From Acidobacteriota bacterium (GTDB taxonomy: Bacteria > Acidobacteriota > Terriglobia > Bryobacterales > Bryobacteraceae), in contig VFZP01000012.1 of assembly GCA_016871115.1 (NCBI GenBank), positions 1-35,952 of the forward strand: DNA of 35,952 bases. Reading direction: 5' to 3'. A program made the translations under genes and the position numbers. The stretch's first letter is position 1. Each line of letters starts with the position of its first letter. This document shows positions 1 through 10,269 of this stretch, in pieces. A model generated the notes under the pieces. It had not been told where the DNA came from. It made no database searches and worked only from the letters and a program-made list of their open reading frames with translations.

Positions 1-2
1 GG

Positions 3-638
3 GGGCAGCACAACGGACTCATGCCGGCTTCCGACTGGAATCTCGCGTGGGTCCGGGCGATGGCGCAGGGCTATTGGTCGCGCGGAGTGGACGGCATGTA
101 CGTCTTCAACTGGCACGCCAACGAACGCGGACGGCGGCCCTTGCTGACCACGATCGGCGCGGCGAAGACTCTCGAACGGACCGGCAAAGCCTACATGAGC
201 CTTCACCGCCACGTCGCCCCGGAGGATGGCCAATGGGGAGGCGCGGACCTCAATGACCGGATTCACGGTGAGACCCCGGTGGACCTGTTACCAACCTTGA
301 CTGGAGATGGTCCCGAGTTCCACGTGCGCACCTACGAACCGGCGGCCGATGCCCGGTCGGTGGAACTGCACATCGAAGTGGATCACCTCACGCCAGCCGA
401 CAAGATCCGCTTCACGCTCAACGGAACCGAACTCGGCGCCCCCACGGTGAAGTACGCTTCGAGTTTGACGGATGGCCCGGCCGACGTGGACGAATCGGCC
501 TGGCTTGTTTGGAAGCTGCCCGCCAAGGCGGCCCTGGCGGCGACGCATACGGTGAAGGCTGTGCTCGTCGAGCGCCATCCCCGGGTCAAAGTGCCGCTGG
601 TCATCCGCCAGGTCGAAATCCACGTGCGGTATTCGTAG
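3..638 (+). CDS. C-terminal part of a glycoside-hydrolase-like protein (5' end outside the window)
   Basis: Frame is open from the window edge (GQHNGLMPASDWNLAWVRAMAQGYWSRGVDGMYVFNWHANERGRRPLL...), followed by a beta-sandwich-like C-terminus; the family call is by general resemblance only. Confidence 0.5.
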   Translation, partial: GQHNGLMPASDWNLAWVRAMAQGYWSRGVDGMYVFNWHANERGRRPLLTTIGAAKTLERTGKAYMSLHRHVAPEDGQWGGADLNDRIHGETPVDLLPTLTGDGPEFHVRTYEPAADARSVELHIEVDHLTPADKIRFTLNGTELGAPTVKYASSLTDGPADVDESAWLVWKLPAKAALAATHTVKAVLVERHPRVKVPLVIRQVEIHVRYS

Positions 639-949
639 CGCGCGGTGGACGATCTTCCTGCTCGTGACCTATGCGACTCCGGTCAGACAGTGCGGATTTC
701 GTGACGGAAGCTCCGCCTCGTTATTTCAAAATCAAAGCGGCGGCGCGGCCCTAGAAACGGGCTAAAAACACGTACGAAGGCGAGGGCAAGAGAGCCCTCG
801 AGCGGAAGCTCTTTACATTGATGTTATCGGTGCGAAATGGCACCCTACGGCATGCATCGGATGAACCAGCGGGCCGCGCCGAACGGCGGATCGAAAAATG
901 GAGCGAAGCAACGAAGGAAAGGCTGTTGCTTCACGCCGCCGGCGGCGCG

Positions 950-1130
950 CTGGCGGCCATCGAGAAGCTGACCATGTCTCGCGACGACAAAACTTACTCG
1001 GCGTGGTGGTGCGCCGCAGCATCGATGGCGGCAATACATGGCTGGCCGGGCAGGTGCTGATCAGCAGGACGCCACGGCGGGGCAAGGGCGGCCTGTATCG
1101 CTGCGCTGCGCGATGGAACGCTGCAGTGAA
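950..1130 (+). pseudogene. Apparent remnant of a BNR/Asp-box sialidase-like gene
   Basis: Frame starting at 1003 reads VVVRRSIDGGNTWLAGQVLI (Asp-box SxDxGxTW type); about 85 bp downstream a different frame reads AALRDGTLQ then stop; no long ORF supports it. Confidence 0.4.
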
Positions 1131-1204
1131 GTCACGCGCCGAAGTGTTGACCGCGTTCATGCGCGAAGTGAGCCTGTTGTTCGCGGCGGACCTCGAGGAT
1201 AGCA

Positions 1205-4138
1205 TTAGCGCAAACCGATCCGGACGCTGTCGAGGACCGGGTAGCGATCTCCGTTGTCCGACACGAACACGGCGCGGTACTGCAGGCAGCGGTCCTGCGA
1301 GGACACATCGAACCGCAACAACGGCGCGCCGGCTAGCGGAACGTCGGCCCAGGCGCGATGAGCCAGCTCCGCCTCGGTGGGTGCGGACCGTACGTACCAC
1401 AGCAAGCGGCTGCCACCGGGGGTCTGAGCCTGGACGGTCATGGAGCCGGCACTCCTGGCATCGCTCCACTGGAAAACCTTCGAGACGTAGGTCTGACGGT
1501 AGGAGCGATCGTAGATATGCCCCACTTCGGCCCGATACATGTAGTGGCTGCCCACGGTGGGCAACCTGACCAGTTGCGGCTGAGCGAACCGGTTGCGATC
1601 GCCGTAGTAGACGCGGGAATGCGTGAGATGAGATTCCTCGGTGGCGTGGTTAGAGATCGCGAGGTCAATCAGTCCGTCCTGATTGAAGTCCGCGGAGAGA
1701 GATCCATGGCCGGAGTCAGCCGCAAGATTGGTTCGGTTGAGTTCGGAAAACCCGTCTTTGCTGCCCCAGAACAGGTACGAGGCAACTGAAGTGCGATGTC
1801 CGCCCATGTGGTAGTTGGGAATGAACAGATCGAGGTGGCCGTCTCCGTCGTAGTCCGTGACATTGATGCCGCATCCGGCTCCGGAGGGGAGCCTCTGAGC
1901 GTTCGTCGCCTTGAATCCTTCTGGCCCTCCCCAAAAAAGATAGGTGCCGAAATCGTAGTCGTGCGTGCCGGGAATGAAGAAGCTGGTGACGATCAGATCG
2001 AGCCAGCCGTCGCCGTTCAAATCGGCTGCGCTGATATCGTCGGGAGACACGAGGGGAAGGTCCTGCCGCCCATTCGATGAGAAGCCATCCGCGCCGTTCC
2101 AGAAGATCGAGACGGTGTGTTGGTTCCAGCGGGCGGCGGCCAGATCCAGGAATCCATCCCGATTGAAGTCGCCGACGGCGATGGTGCCCTGAGCGCCCGG
2201 GGATTCCAGCACTTGGCGGCGCTTGGGGTCGAAGCCAGCCTTTCCGCCATGCCAGATCACGACGCGAGCCGGACCTCCACCCTTGCTTGGCGAGGGCTGG
2301 CAGTTGCCGATTAGATCGAGGTATCCGTCGCGATCGAGGTCGGCCACGTTGAGGGTGAACAGGCCTGGCTCGTGCACGACCGAACGGCGATCGTCCTCCA
2401 GTCCCTCCTTGCCACCCCAGAGAATGTTGAATCCCATTCCCGCATGCGGGTCAGCCACGTTGTGAACGATCGAGGCCATGACCAGGTCCGGGTAGCCATC
2501 GTCGTTCAAATCGGCGGCAATGGAGGCGTAACCAGACCGGATCCGGTAGTCTGAAAAGCTCGAGGGAGCGAATCCTCCCTGGGCGCCCCAGAACACGCGT
2601 GTGGGCACGTCCTCCTTGATTCGCCCGGACAAACGGTTGCAGAAAATCAGACGATGGCCGGAAGACCTGTCGGGTGGAGCAACAGCGACATCGGTGACCG
2701 CCGCGGTGGGGATGCCGAACGCAGCCATGGTGAATCCACCGGCTCCGTTGCCATGGAAGACCCTGGATTCGGCCTGATACGTCTCCCCGCTCCGCGCCAC
2801 TCCCACTGCCAAATCCAGGTTGCCGTCCCCGTCGAGGTCCGCGGTGGCCACTGCGGCCGCATAAGCGATTCCGAGCTTCGTGGGAGGAGCGTTGCCGAAA
2901 CGGCCGCCTCGATCTCCCCACAGGATCTGAACGCTGTCCTTCGCGGCGCCGCCGTCGGCGAGAATCACGTCGGGCCAGCCGTCTTTGTTCAGGTCCGCCA
3001 CGGTCAGCGCTGACGTGGGCGGCGCTGGAATTCTTCGGGGCTGGGCCCAACGCCGCCCGGCCCTGCTGGACAGTTGCACAAGGCCCGAGTGTCGGAAGAG
3101 GCGTTGACCGGTGGTTGGGTCCGCGCCGATCTCTTCTTTGGTTCCGCCGCTGATCATCAGGTCCGGTTTGCCGTCGCGATCGAAATCGCCCACTCTGAGG
3201 TGCGCCACATCGGAAACCGCCAGGCTCGTCCGGGTGGGGTTTCCCAGTTTCCGCCCCTCACGCGCGGCGCCGCTCCAGTAGGTCCACACTTCGCCCGGGC
3301 TGGAATGGAGCACCACGAGTTCGGGCCGTTTGTCGCCATCGAGATCCGCCACCTCGAGGTCTCCGGCGTTCCGTTCCACCCGTTCGGTGTAGACCTCCTG
3401 CCGGAAGCCCTGTTCGCTTCCCCAGTAGACGCGCAGGAGCGTCTCCGGACCGTCTTCCTGCGCCCAACGGGAGCCGTTGATGACGGCGATGTCGAGCCAG
3501 CCGTCGGCGTCCACGTCAGCAATCCTCAGCGCGCGTGGCGCATTGGTGATCAGGTTCGTCATGCGCCTTGCCGACCAGCCGTCCGAACCGCCCCAGAGAA
3601 CGAACAGGTAACGCCGGGCCGTGACCCAGTTGTTGTTCGGCGTGAGTACCAGGTCGAGGAAACCGTCCCTGTTCAGATCCGCCACGGCGGCATGAGTCGT
3701 TCCCAGCGGAGGCAGGTCCGAAGCTTTGCCAACCTTTCTCCCGCCGGCCATCCGATAGAGCGTGGCGGGCGGCGCGGTGACGAAATCGTGAGAAGTGCTG
3801 AAGACGAGGTCGAGATGTCCATCGGTGTTGAGGTCGAACCGGTAGACGCTCTTCACCTCGCCCTTCGCGGTCGCGATCAGGTTGTGTCCCGAAGCGTCGA
3901 ATTGGCCGGCGCGGAAGTCCGCGTAGGTGTCATCCGTCCATTCCACATCCGGCGGCTTTTGTTGGGCCGCGCAAAAGAGACCACCCAGCGACAGCCCCAA
4001 CATAACCGTGTATACGCACTTCCAGGCGGACGTGCGTTTGGCTGCCGAACCTCGCGTTGCCGCGACGGCGCCGGTGGCGAGCAATTTTCTACGATTCATT
4101 CGATGCCTTCTTCTCTCCGCCGAACCACCGTCGATCAT
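1205..4138 (-). CDS. Exported FG-GAP/VCBS-repeat (integrin alpha N-terminal-like) protein; start probably M at 4099 (MNRRKLLATGAV)
   Basis: 977-aa ORF with 13 DxDxDG-type repeats (DLNTDGHLDLVF, DLNRDGFLDLVL, DVDADGWLDIAV, DLDGDKRPELVV ...) and a hydrophobic N-terminus. Confidence 0.9.
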   Translation of the reverse strand: MIDGGSAERRRHRMNRRKLLATGAVAATRGSAAKRTSAWKCVYTVMLGLSLGGLFCAAQQKPPDVEWTDDTYADFRAGQFDASGHNLIATAKGEVKSVYRFDLNTDGHLDLVFSTSHDFVTAPPATLYRMAGGRKVGKASDLPPLGTTHAAVADLNRDGFLDLVLTPNNNWVTARRYLFVLWGGSDGWSARRMTNLITNAPRALRIADVDADGWLDIAVINGSRWAQEDGPETLLRVYWGSEQGFRQEVYTERVERNAGDLEVADLDGDKRPELVVLHSSPGEVWTYWSGAAREGRKLGNPTRTSLAVSDVAHLRVGDFDRDGKPDLMISGGTKEEIGADPTTGQRLFRHSGLVQLSSRAGRRWAQPRRIPAPPTSALTVADLNKDGWPDVILADGGAAKDSVQILWGDRGGRFGNAPPTKLGIAYAAAVATADLDGDGNLDLAVGVARSGETYQAESRVFHGNGAGGFTMAAFGIPTAAVTDVAVAPPDRSSGHRLIFCNRLSGRIKEDVPTRVFWGAQGGFAPSSFSDYRIRSGYASIAADLNDDGYPDLVMASIVHNVADPHAGMGFNILWGGKEGLEDDRRSVVHEPGLFTLNVADLDRDGYLDLIGNCQPSPSKGGGPARVVIWHGGKAGFDPKRRQVLESPGAQGTIAVGDFNRDGFLDLAAARWNQHTVSIFWNGADGFSSNGRQDLPLVSPDDISAADLNGDGWLDLIVTSFFIPGTHDYDFGTYLFWGGPEGFKATNAQRLPSGAGCGINVTDYDGDGHLDLFIPNYHMGGHRTSVASYLFWGSKDGFSELNRTNLAADSGHGSLSADFNQDGLIDLAISNHATEESHLTHSRVYYGDRNRFAQPQLVRLPTVGSHYMYRAEVGHIYDRSYRQTYVSKVFQWSDARSAGSMTVQAQTPGGSRLLWYVRSAPTEAELAHRAWADVPLAGAPLLRFDVSSQDRCLQYRAVFVSDNGDRYPVLDSVRIGLR

Positions 4139-4409
4139 ATCCGAGCGCCAGACTCTTTGCGAGTAGATCTCAACCGGGATTTCCGTTTTGGGTTTCCCGG
4201 AATCCAGCAGTCTACACCCGACGCCTCACTCCCGTGCCGGAGTTGATCAGAATCCCCATTCCGAGGGCGGGCCAGTGCCTTGCCGATGGCTTCTTCGGAC
4301 CATCGCACAAAAACGAAAACCGAGAACGTGCCTGTTTCCAACAGCTCTCTCGACACCTCTTCCGCCCGGCCTCCTTTTTCTCAAGATTTCCATCTCTCCG
4401 GGCCGTTCT

Positions 4410-4596
4410 TCACCCCGTCGGCACCGGTAGCGCTTCGATCCGCCGTACCATGCTCCCGAACAACCGCCGCGTCAGATGGCTCTCCGCCAGCATCGGCCAG
4501 TAGTACCGGGCATGCTTGACCAGCCTGCCACCCGTCTTCACCAGCCGCTGCTGCAAACTGGTCAGCGACCAGCAGAACACCCTTCTTGCCCTGAGC
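4410..4596 (-). pseudogene. IS1380-family transposase C-terminal fragment
   Basis: Minus strand reads RARRVFCWSLTSLQQRLVKTGGRLVKHARYYWPMLAESHLTRRLFGSMVRRIEALPVPTG*, resembling IS1380 transposase C-termini; no start codon. Confidence 0.7.
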
Positions 4597-5300
4597 TGTA
4601 TTTAGCGGATGATCTCCGGACACCGAGGGTTGCGGGCCTCGGGTGAAGAGGTGGTTACTTCATGCTGCCATAGGTTGCGCCGGGGCGAGTTTCCCATCGA
4701 GGAAGGCCTGGTAGGGTGTACGACCCTGAGTCCTGTATCCATGATGGGGACGCTGGCGATTGTATAAGGCTAGATAGGCATCGAGATCGTCTTGCAACTC
4801 CGCCACTGACTGGTAGATCTTCTGGCGGAACTTGACGCTGTAAAACTCCTCCTTGATGGTTCGATGGAAGCGTTCGCAGAAGCCGTTGGATTGCGGTAGG
4901 GCGATCTGCGTGCGCTTGTGGTGGATCTGGTTGATCGCCAGGTAGACCTCGAAGGGATGACGGGCTTCGAGACCGCAGTACTCCCTGCCGTTGTCCGTGA
5001 GCAGTCGCTCGATGTTGACGCTCTCTTCCTCATAGAAGGGAATGACTCGGTCGTTCAGCGTATCGGCTGCGGTGATCGGCATCTTGCTTAGATAGACCTT
5101 GGCGAAGGCTTGCGAGCAATGGGCATCGATCACTGTCTGCATGTAGACTTTGCCGACGCCTTTGATGGTGCCCACGAAGTAGGTGTCCTGGCAGAGCAGA
5201 TAGCCGGAGTGCGGCGCTTCGATGTGTTGCTCGGGATCACCGTTACGGCCAGCATGCTTCTGCAGCAGACGCATCACTAGCGAATCAGGCAGCAAAAGCG
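4597..5300 (-). mobile_element. IS481-family insertion element remnant (5'-truncated), inserted in an IS1380 remnant
   Basis: Encodes a DDE/rve transposase domain; one end begins with TGT at 4597 directly against the IS1380 C-terminal fragment; the other junction lies near 5300 inside the IS1380 N-terminal fragment. Confidence 0.65.
4660..5295 (-). pseudogene. IS481-family transposase, catalytic domain only (N-terminal HTH missing)
   Basis: LLCQDTYFVGTIKGVGKVYMQTVIDAHCSQAFAKVYLSK...LLTDNGREYCG...QSNGFCERFHRTIKEEFYSVKF...YNRQRPHHGYRTQGRTPYQAFL. Confidence 0.8.
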
Positions 5301-5486
5301 AACAGTATTCTTGCCGCGCCGTGAGTTGGTCAGGTGTTGGGCAATGAGATCACCGAAGCCCAGCCGTTCGTCCAACTCATGCACCAGGATCAGACCGCCA
5401 TCGGAGGTAACGCGCGATCCCTGGCAGTCGATCTTGAGAAGGCCGTTGCAAGAGAGCTGAAACGGCTGGTTTTGTTTGTCACCCAT
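5277..5486 (-). pseudogene. IS1380-family transposase N-terminal fragment
   Basis: MGDKQNQPFQLSCNGLLKIDCQGSRVTSDGGLILVHELDERLGFGDLIAQHLTNSRRGKNT, the typical IS1380 N-terminus; homology stops at about 5300 where the IS481 sequence begins. Confidence 0.8.
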
Positions 5487-5612
5487 TGGGTGCTGTCCTC
5501 CGCAGGGGCCTTCACTGCCTTCAAGCCCCTATGGATATTGATGCGGACGAGCATCCGAGAGACTCGCACGCGCTGCTCAAAACGGAAATGTGGGATAACA
5601 GCCAAGTGCATA

Positions 5613-8600
5613 TCAGAACAGATACTTCAAGCCGAACTGGATGTTTCTCGGCTCCACTGCAACCGACGTGATCCGTCCGAAATTGACATCCGATCCATTG
5701 GTACTCGGATTCGCCAAAACGGTATGGTTCATCCAGTTGAACATTTCGAAGCGGAAATTCAACCGGTGTCCTTCGCGTACCGTAAACCACTTATTGATCG
5801 ATGCGTCCCACGTGAACGCCCCGGGCCCGCGAACGACGTTGTATCCCAGGTTGCCGAACCGCCGCTGGCTGCGCACGGTGTCGAAATCGAAGGCCGCCCG
5901 ATTGAGCCTGAGCAGCCTGTCCGCGCCCGCGAGATACGGGTTTTGTCCGCCAACCGCGTCAGGACGCTGGCCATCCGGGCGGCCGTTGCCGACATTGTCG
6001 CGCCCGGTCACCACGTTCAACGGAAATCCCGCGCGGAAGCCCATGATGCCCTGCAGCGTCCAGCCTCCGAACAACCCATTGGTGACGCCGCTTCTTGCGA
6101 ACGAACCGGTTGGAATCTGATACGAGTACACGGCGGTCACGCGGTGCCGGACGTCGCTCACCTTCGGACCTCGCGATCCGGCAATCCAGTTGAAGTCTTG
6201 CGTGACGCTGTCGCGCACGAATGCGTTGTCGGCATTGTTGTATTGAATGCCCTTCGACAGCGTGTAAAAGAAGTCGAAGTTCAGCCCCTTGCTCAGGCGC
6301 TTATTCACGGCCGTTTGCAAGGCGTGGTAGGTCATGTTGGCGCCGAACTCCTGCAGCCATGCCGCACCGATGTCGGCGCCGAGGTCGCGGCGGCCCGTGG
6401 CCGGATTGATCGGGTTGATCAGCCGCGAGCTGTATAGTTTGGCGGCCCGATTGAGCACGTAGGACGCCTGCACCGCCATGGTGGAACCGACCTGCTGCTG
6501 AATCGAATAGTTGCCCTGCAGCGCATACTCATCGCGCCGCGCCGGATCGGGCGCGAGCAGCCCGGGCTGCAATCCCCGCGGAACCAGCGCCGGGTTCTCG
6601 CGGACCGACTGGAGGAACGCAACAGGGAAGGGGAACGTCACTGGCTGAAGGCTGGCGGGAATGTCGATCACCGCCACCTGCGGCGCGAACGGCACCCGTT
6701 CGCTGATCCATGCGGCGTCATAGAAGAAGAACGGTTGCGGAGCGATGTAGGTCATTCCCGCACCCACGCGCATGATCGTCTTTCCGCTTCCGAACAAGTC
6801 CCACACCAAGCCGAGCCTCGGACCGAAATTGTTGCGGTCGGCGTTCCAGATCGGATCGCCCTTCTTGGTTCTGGGGCCAAACGGATCCCGGCTCGCCAAC
6901 CCGATCGAGCCCTTGAATGGTTCGTAGTATTCGTACCGCAGCCCGAGATTCAACTGGAGGTTGCGAGTGACGCGCCAGTCATCCTGAACATACGCCGCGA
7001 AGCCGCCAAAGGCGTACCCGCCCTTGGGATTGCCGAAGAACATTTCCACCTGGAACGGCCTGTCGTCGATGGCGTCCTGCAGCGAATTGTAGAAGACGCG
7101 CGGATTCCCGAACTGGTCGCGGAAGCTGTCGGTGGACCGTATCTCGGCCCCCGCCTTGAAGGTGTGCGCGCCGCGGATGTGCGTGAGATTGGCAACGCCG
7201 CTAAAGACATCGGTGAAGGTTCCGAGCTGATCCTGCAGATCGCTACCGCCGGTCAGCCCTGCGATTGAGACGTGGCCAGCCTGCGGGCCCGGCTTCTGCC
7301 TCCCGTCGTCTGGACCGCGAATCACGCTCGTGCGATTGAAACCGAAACGCGCGTCCACCGAAGTCCGGGGCGAAAACACCCAGAAGTCCGACACCATCAC
7401 ATTGCGCTGCCGCAGCGGAAATTGCTGCCGCACGTCCTGGCGCAATATAGGGTTGAACACGTCCTGGGTATTGAAGTTCACCCGCCCCGACAGGCGGTGA
7501 GCCCCCAGCAAGTAGTCCAAGCGCGCAATGTTGGTGGCTTCGTTGACCCGCTGGCCATCGTTGCGGAAGTGCTGGCCGATGAAAGGATTCGCCGTCGGTT
7601 CGAAGGATTTTGGCAGGTTCGACAGATGCTCGCGCATGCGCGGATTTCGTAATGCGGCCAAGTACGCCGGCGTTGGCACCGTTCCGGTGATCGTCCGGCC
7701 GCGGCGGATGCGGTCGCCCTCGAAATTATAAAAGTAGAAGAGCTTGTCCTTCTTGATCGGGCCGCCGATGTTGCCGCCGTACTGGTTATGGCGAAGCGGA
7801 GGCCGCCCCAGCCCCGCGCGGTTGGAGAAGAAGTTGTTGGCGTCCAGCTTGTCGTTGCGCAGGAAGTAGAGCAGCGTGCCATGAAGCTGGTTGGTGCCGG
7901 ACTTCGTCGTCAGGTTGATCACGCCGCCGGTGGCGCGGCCGTACTCGGCGGAAAAGGCATTGGTGGTGACTTTGAACTCCTCCAGCGCTTCGATGCTGAT
8001 CGAATTGATGACAGTGCCGCTTCCGCCCACGCCGCCGATGCCCACACCGTTGTTCTCCCCGAACGACATGTCCACTCCGTCCATCAGCCAGTTATTGCCC
8101 AACCCCGATGATCCGTTCAATTCCACGCCGCCCCGGTTGGCGTTGCCCCCCGAAAGGCTCACGCCGGGCTGCAGCACCAGCAATTGTGTGAACGTGCGGC
8201 CGTTCAACGGCAAGTCGCGAACCTTCTGCGAATCCACCACCGTTCCTAGCGATTGCGAGGTAGCGTTCACCAGTGGGACTTCACCCACCACCTCGACCGA
8301 TTGCGAAACTTCTCCGATCTGAAGCGCGAAGTCGATCTTCGGACGCGTACCCGAGTTCAATTGCAATTCACCCGTTGTCGCCCGCCGGAATCCGCTTTTC
8401 TCAACGCTGATGGTGTACCGGCCTGCTGGTAAGAGAGGGAACTCGTAGAGGCCCTGTCCAGTGGACGAGGTCGTGGAGATCGCGTTGGTGCCCAGGTTGC
8501 GAGCTTCCACGCGAGCTTCCACCACCGCTGCTCCGCTCACGTCGGTGATGACGCCCGTGAACGAACCTCCGGTGATCTGAGCCATGCACAAGGTTGGCAA

Positions 8601-8636
8601 CAGAAGCGCCGTAGCGAAAAGGGTTGTCTTTTTCAT
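5613..8636 (-). CDS. TonB-dependent receptor with N-terminal carboxypeptidase-regulatory-like domain (Oar-like)
   Basis: MKKTTLFATALLLPTLCMAQ signal, ITGGSFTGVITDVSGAAVVEARVEARNLGT, plug domain LVLQPGVSLSGG...NGSSGLGNNWLMDGVDM, C-terminal NIQFGLKYLF; ORF track extends to 8735 but the start is probably M at 8636. Confidence 0.93.
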   Translation of the reverse strand: MKKTTLFATALLLPTLCMAQITGGSFTGVITDVSGAAVVEARVEARNLGTNAISTTSSTGQGLYEFPLLPAGRYTISVEKSGFRRATTGELQLNSGTRPKIDFALQIGEVSQSVEVVGEVPLVNATSQSLGTVVDSQKVRDLPLNGRTFTQLLVLQPGVSLSGGNANRGGVELNGSSGLGNNWLMDGVDMSFGENNGVGIGGVGGSGTVINSISIEALEEFKVTTNAFSAEYGRATGGVINLTTKSGTNQLHGTLLYFLRNDKLDANNFFSNRAGLGRPPLRHNQYGGNIGGPIKKDKLFYFYNFEGDRIRRGRTITGTVPTPAYLAALRNPRMREHLSNLPKSFEPTANPFIGQHFRNDGQRVNEATNIARLDYLLGAHRLSGRVNFNTQDVFNPILRQDVRQQFPLRQRNVMVSDFWVFSPRTSVDARFGFNRTSVIRGPDDGRQKPGPQAGHVSIAGLTGGSDLQDQLGTFTDVFSGVANLTHIRGAHTFKAGAEIRSTDSFRDQFGNPRVFYNSLQDAIDDRPFQVEMFFGNPKGGYAFGGFAAYVQDDWRVTRNLQLNLGLRYEYYEPFKGSIGLASRDPFGPRTKKGDPIWNADRNNFGPRLGLVWDLFGSGKTIMRVGAGMTYIAPQPFFFYDAAWISERVPFAPQVAVIDIPASLQPVTFPFPVAFLQSVRENPALVPRGLQPGLLAPDPARRDEYALQGNYSIQQQVGSTMAVQASYVLNRAAKLYSSRLINPINPATGRRDLGADIGAAWLQEFGANMTYHALQTAVNKRLSKGLNFDFFYTLSKGIQYNNADNAFVRDSVTQDFNWIAGSRGPKVSDVRHRVTAVYSYQIPTGSFARSGVTNGLFGGWTLQGIMGFRAGFPLNVVTGRDNVGNGRPDGQRPDAVGGQNPYLAGADRLLRLNRAAFDFDTVRSQRRFGNLGYNVVRGPGAFTWDASINKWFTVREGHRLNFRFEMFNWMNHTVLANPSTNGSDVNFGRITSVAVEPRNIQFGLKYLF

Positions 8637-8658
8637 CTTCACTCCAATCACGGCGTCT

Positions 8659-10203
8659 TCAGCGAATGAGTTCGGAAACGGCGATCCGCTCGAAGACGAT
8701 GTCGGCCCGGCTGCCCTCGTAGACGATACCGACATGATCCCCGTCGATTTGGGAAAGGCTCGGGTAGCCTCGCCCGCGCCCTTCGTCGAGTAACAACCGG
8801 TTGTTCTCCGGCCAGGTCATTCCGTCGTCAAAGCTCGCTTGAATCGTATGATGAGTCCGCGCCTTCTGCGAATGGGGATTGGCGAATAACAGAACGGGAC
8901 GCGATTCGGAGCCTTTGGTGAAATGGACCCGGCGCAGGCTGGCGTTGCAGTTTGGCTCGATCAACGTGTTGCGATTGGTAGCGTGCGCTTTCCAGGTCTT
9001 GCCCAAATCGGCCGTGACGTACACGGCGCGGTAACGCTCATGATCGTTGCGCATGTTGAGCATGATGGATCCGTCGCTCAACAGCGCCGCTTGGCATTCG
9101 TTTCCACCGCTATAGGCGGGAGTCCCCACGGTCCACGTGGCGCCGTGGTCGCGGCTCGTCATGATGGTGGCGAACGTGTCCCCTTTTTCGTCGCGGCCCT
9201 GTACCGGCATCACCAGCGTGCCGTTGCTCATGTGGATGCCCTGTTGCGGCGCAGGCGCCAGCAGCCACCATTTCTCTTTCTTCAACTTGCGCGTGAGATT
9301 CTCGGGCTTGCTCCATGTCAAGCCGTCGTCGCGCGACCGGACCATCATCATCTGCGCGCTCTTGCCGATCTCGAATCCCGGTTCAGAGCCGTCCCCGTTC
9401 CATTGGTGCTTGCCCGGTTTGCCCCACATCCAAACGGCGAACACGAAGATCTCGCCCGTTTGCGGGTCAACGACAATACCCGGATCGCTTACGCCGTTCT
9501 CCTCCTCCGGCTTGCCGTTGTAGGCTCCCATGTCCATGATGACTTTGACCGGTTCCCAGGTCCTGCCGCCGTCGGTGCTGCGGCTCAACCCGATGTCGAT
9601 GTCCTCCTGCAGGTCACGCGACTTACGGCGGCGCATATCGTAGACACTCAGCAGAGTAGCCTTGGGCGATGTCGCAAGAGCAGGAATCCGGTAGGTATGC
9701 ACGTTGTCGTCCATGTGGCGGCGCAGGGCGATCCCGATTCGCTTGGCGCGCGGGCGCGCGGCGGCGGCAGCGCTGGCTGTGCCGTTCACGGCAAGAAGCG
9801 TTGCCGATATCTTGTGCGACAAATCCGCCGTTGGCTTGAGCCGGCACGATAGCCAGAACCGGTTCGCACCCGGCTGCAACGGTTGCCGGCCGCGAAAGCT
9901 TACGGTCTTGGCCGGTGATGCGGATCCGCCGAAACGCGTCTCCGCGGCGAACTCCGTTTTCGCGCCCGTCGCGAATAGCTCCAGATTGTCGAGGCCGGCA
10001 AGGTCTGTGGTCCCGTCCATCGAGAACTCCATGGAGTTGAGCTCGGATGCAGCGGCCGCGTTCACGGTCACTTGGAGCAGCACGTTCTGAGGATTGAGGA
10101 CCAGGACCGGGTGGACCGGGTCGGACACGGCAACGTCCAGCCGCGGCGAGCAGGAGGCCGCAACGAAACAGAGAACAAGCAAGCCGCTCGAACACCTCGA
10201 CAT
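8659..10203 (-). CDS. GH33-type exo-alpha-sialidase, predicted lipoprotein
   Basis: YRIPALATS (FRIP-type motif) and Asp boxes STDGGRTW, SRDDGLTW, SRDHGATW, TADLGKTW; lipobox-like VAASC after MSRCSSGLLVLCF. Confidence 0.92.
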   Translation of the reverse strand: MSRCSSGLLVLCFVAASCSPRLDVAVSDPVHPVLVLNPQNVLLQVTVNAAAASELNSMEFSMDGTTDLAGLDNLELFATGAKTEFAAETRFGGSASPAKTVSFRGRQPLQPGANRFWLSCRLKPTADLSHKISATLLAVNGTASAAAAARPRAKRIGIALRRHMDDNVHTYRIPALATSPKATLLSVYDMRRRKSRDLQEDIDIGLSRSTDGGRTWEPVKVIMDMGAYNGKPEEENGVSDPGIVVDPQTGEIFVFAVWMWGKPGKHQWNGDGSEPGFEIGKSAQMMMVRSRDDGLTWSKPENLTRKLKKEKWWLLAPAPQQGIHMSNGTLVMPVQGRDEKGDTFATIMTSRDHGATWTVGTPAYSGGNECQAALLSDGSIMLNMRNDHERYRAVYVTADLGKTWKAHATNRNTLIEPNCNASLRRVHFTKGSESRPVLLFANPHSQKARTHHTIQASFDDGMTWPENNRLLLDEGRGRGYPSLSQIDGDHVGIVYEGSRADIVFERIAVSELIR

Positions 10204-10269
10204 GGACAATCCATCGTAAACAAGCACGCGAGAAGACTACTACTTTGGCCTCCCAGAGTCAAGGCAAAG

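Noticed and set aside
781-800. Stem-loop CGAGGGC-AAGAGA-GCCCTCG as a terminator
   Set aside because: No U-tract after the stem and over 140 bp from the upstream stop; left unassigned.
3074-4246. Long plus-strand ORF (390 aa) antisense to the FG-GAP gene
   Set aside because: Shadow ORF in GC-rich DNA; the minus strand carries clear repeat motifs.
8923-9852. 309-aa plus-strand ORF
   Set aside because: Antisense to the sialidase; shadow ORF.
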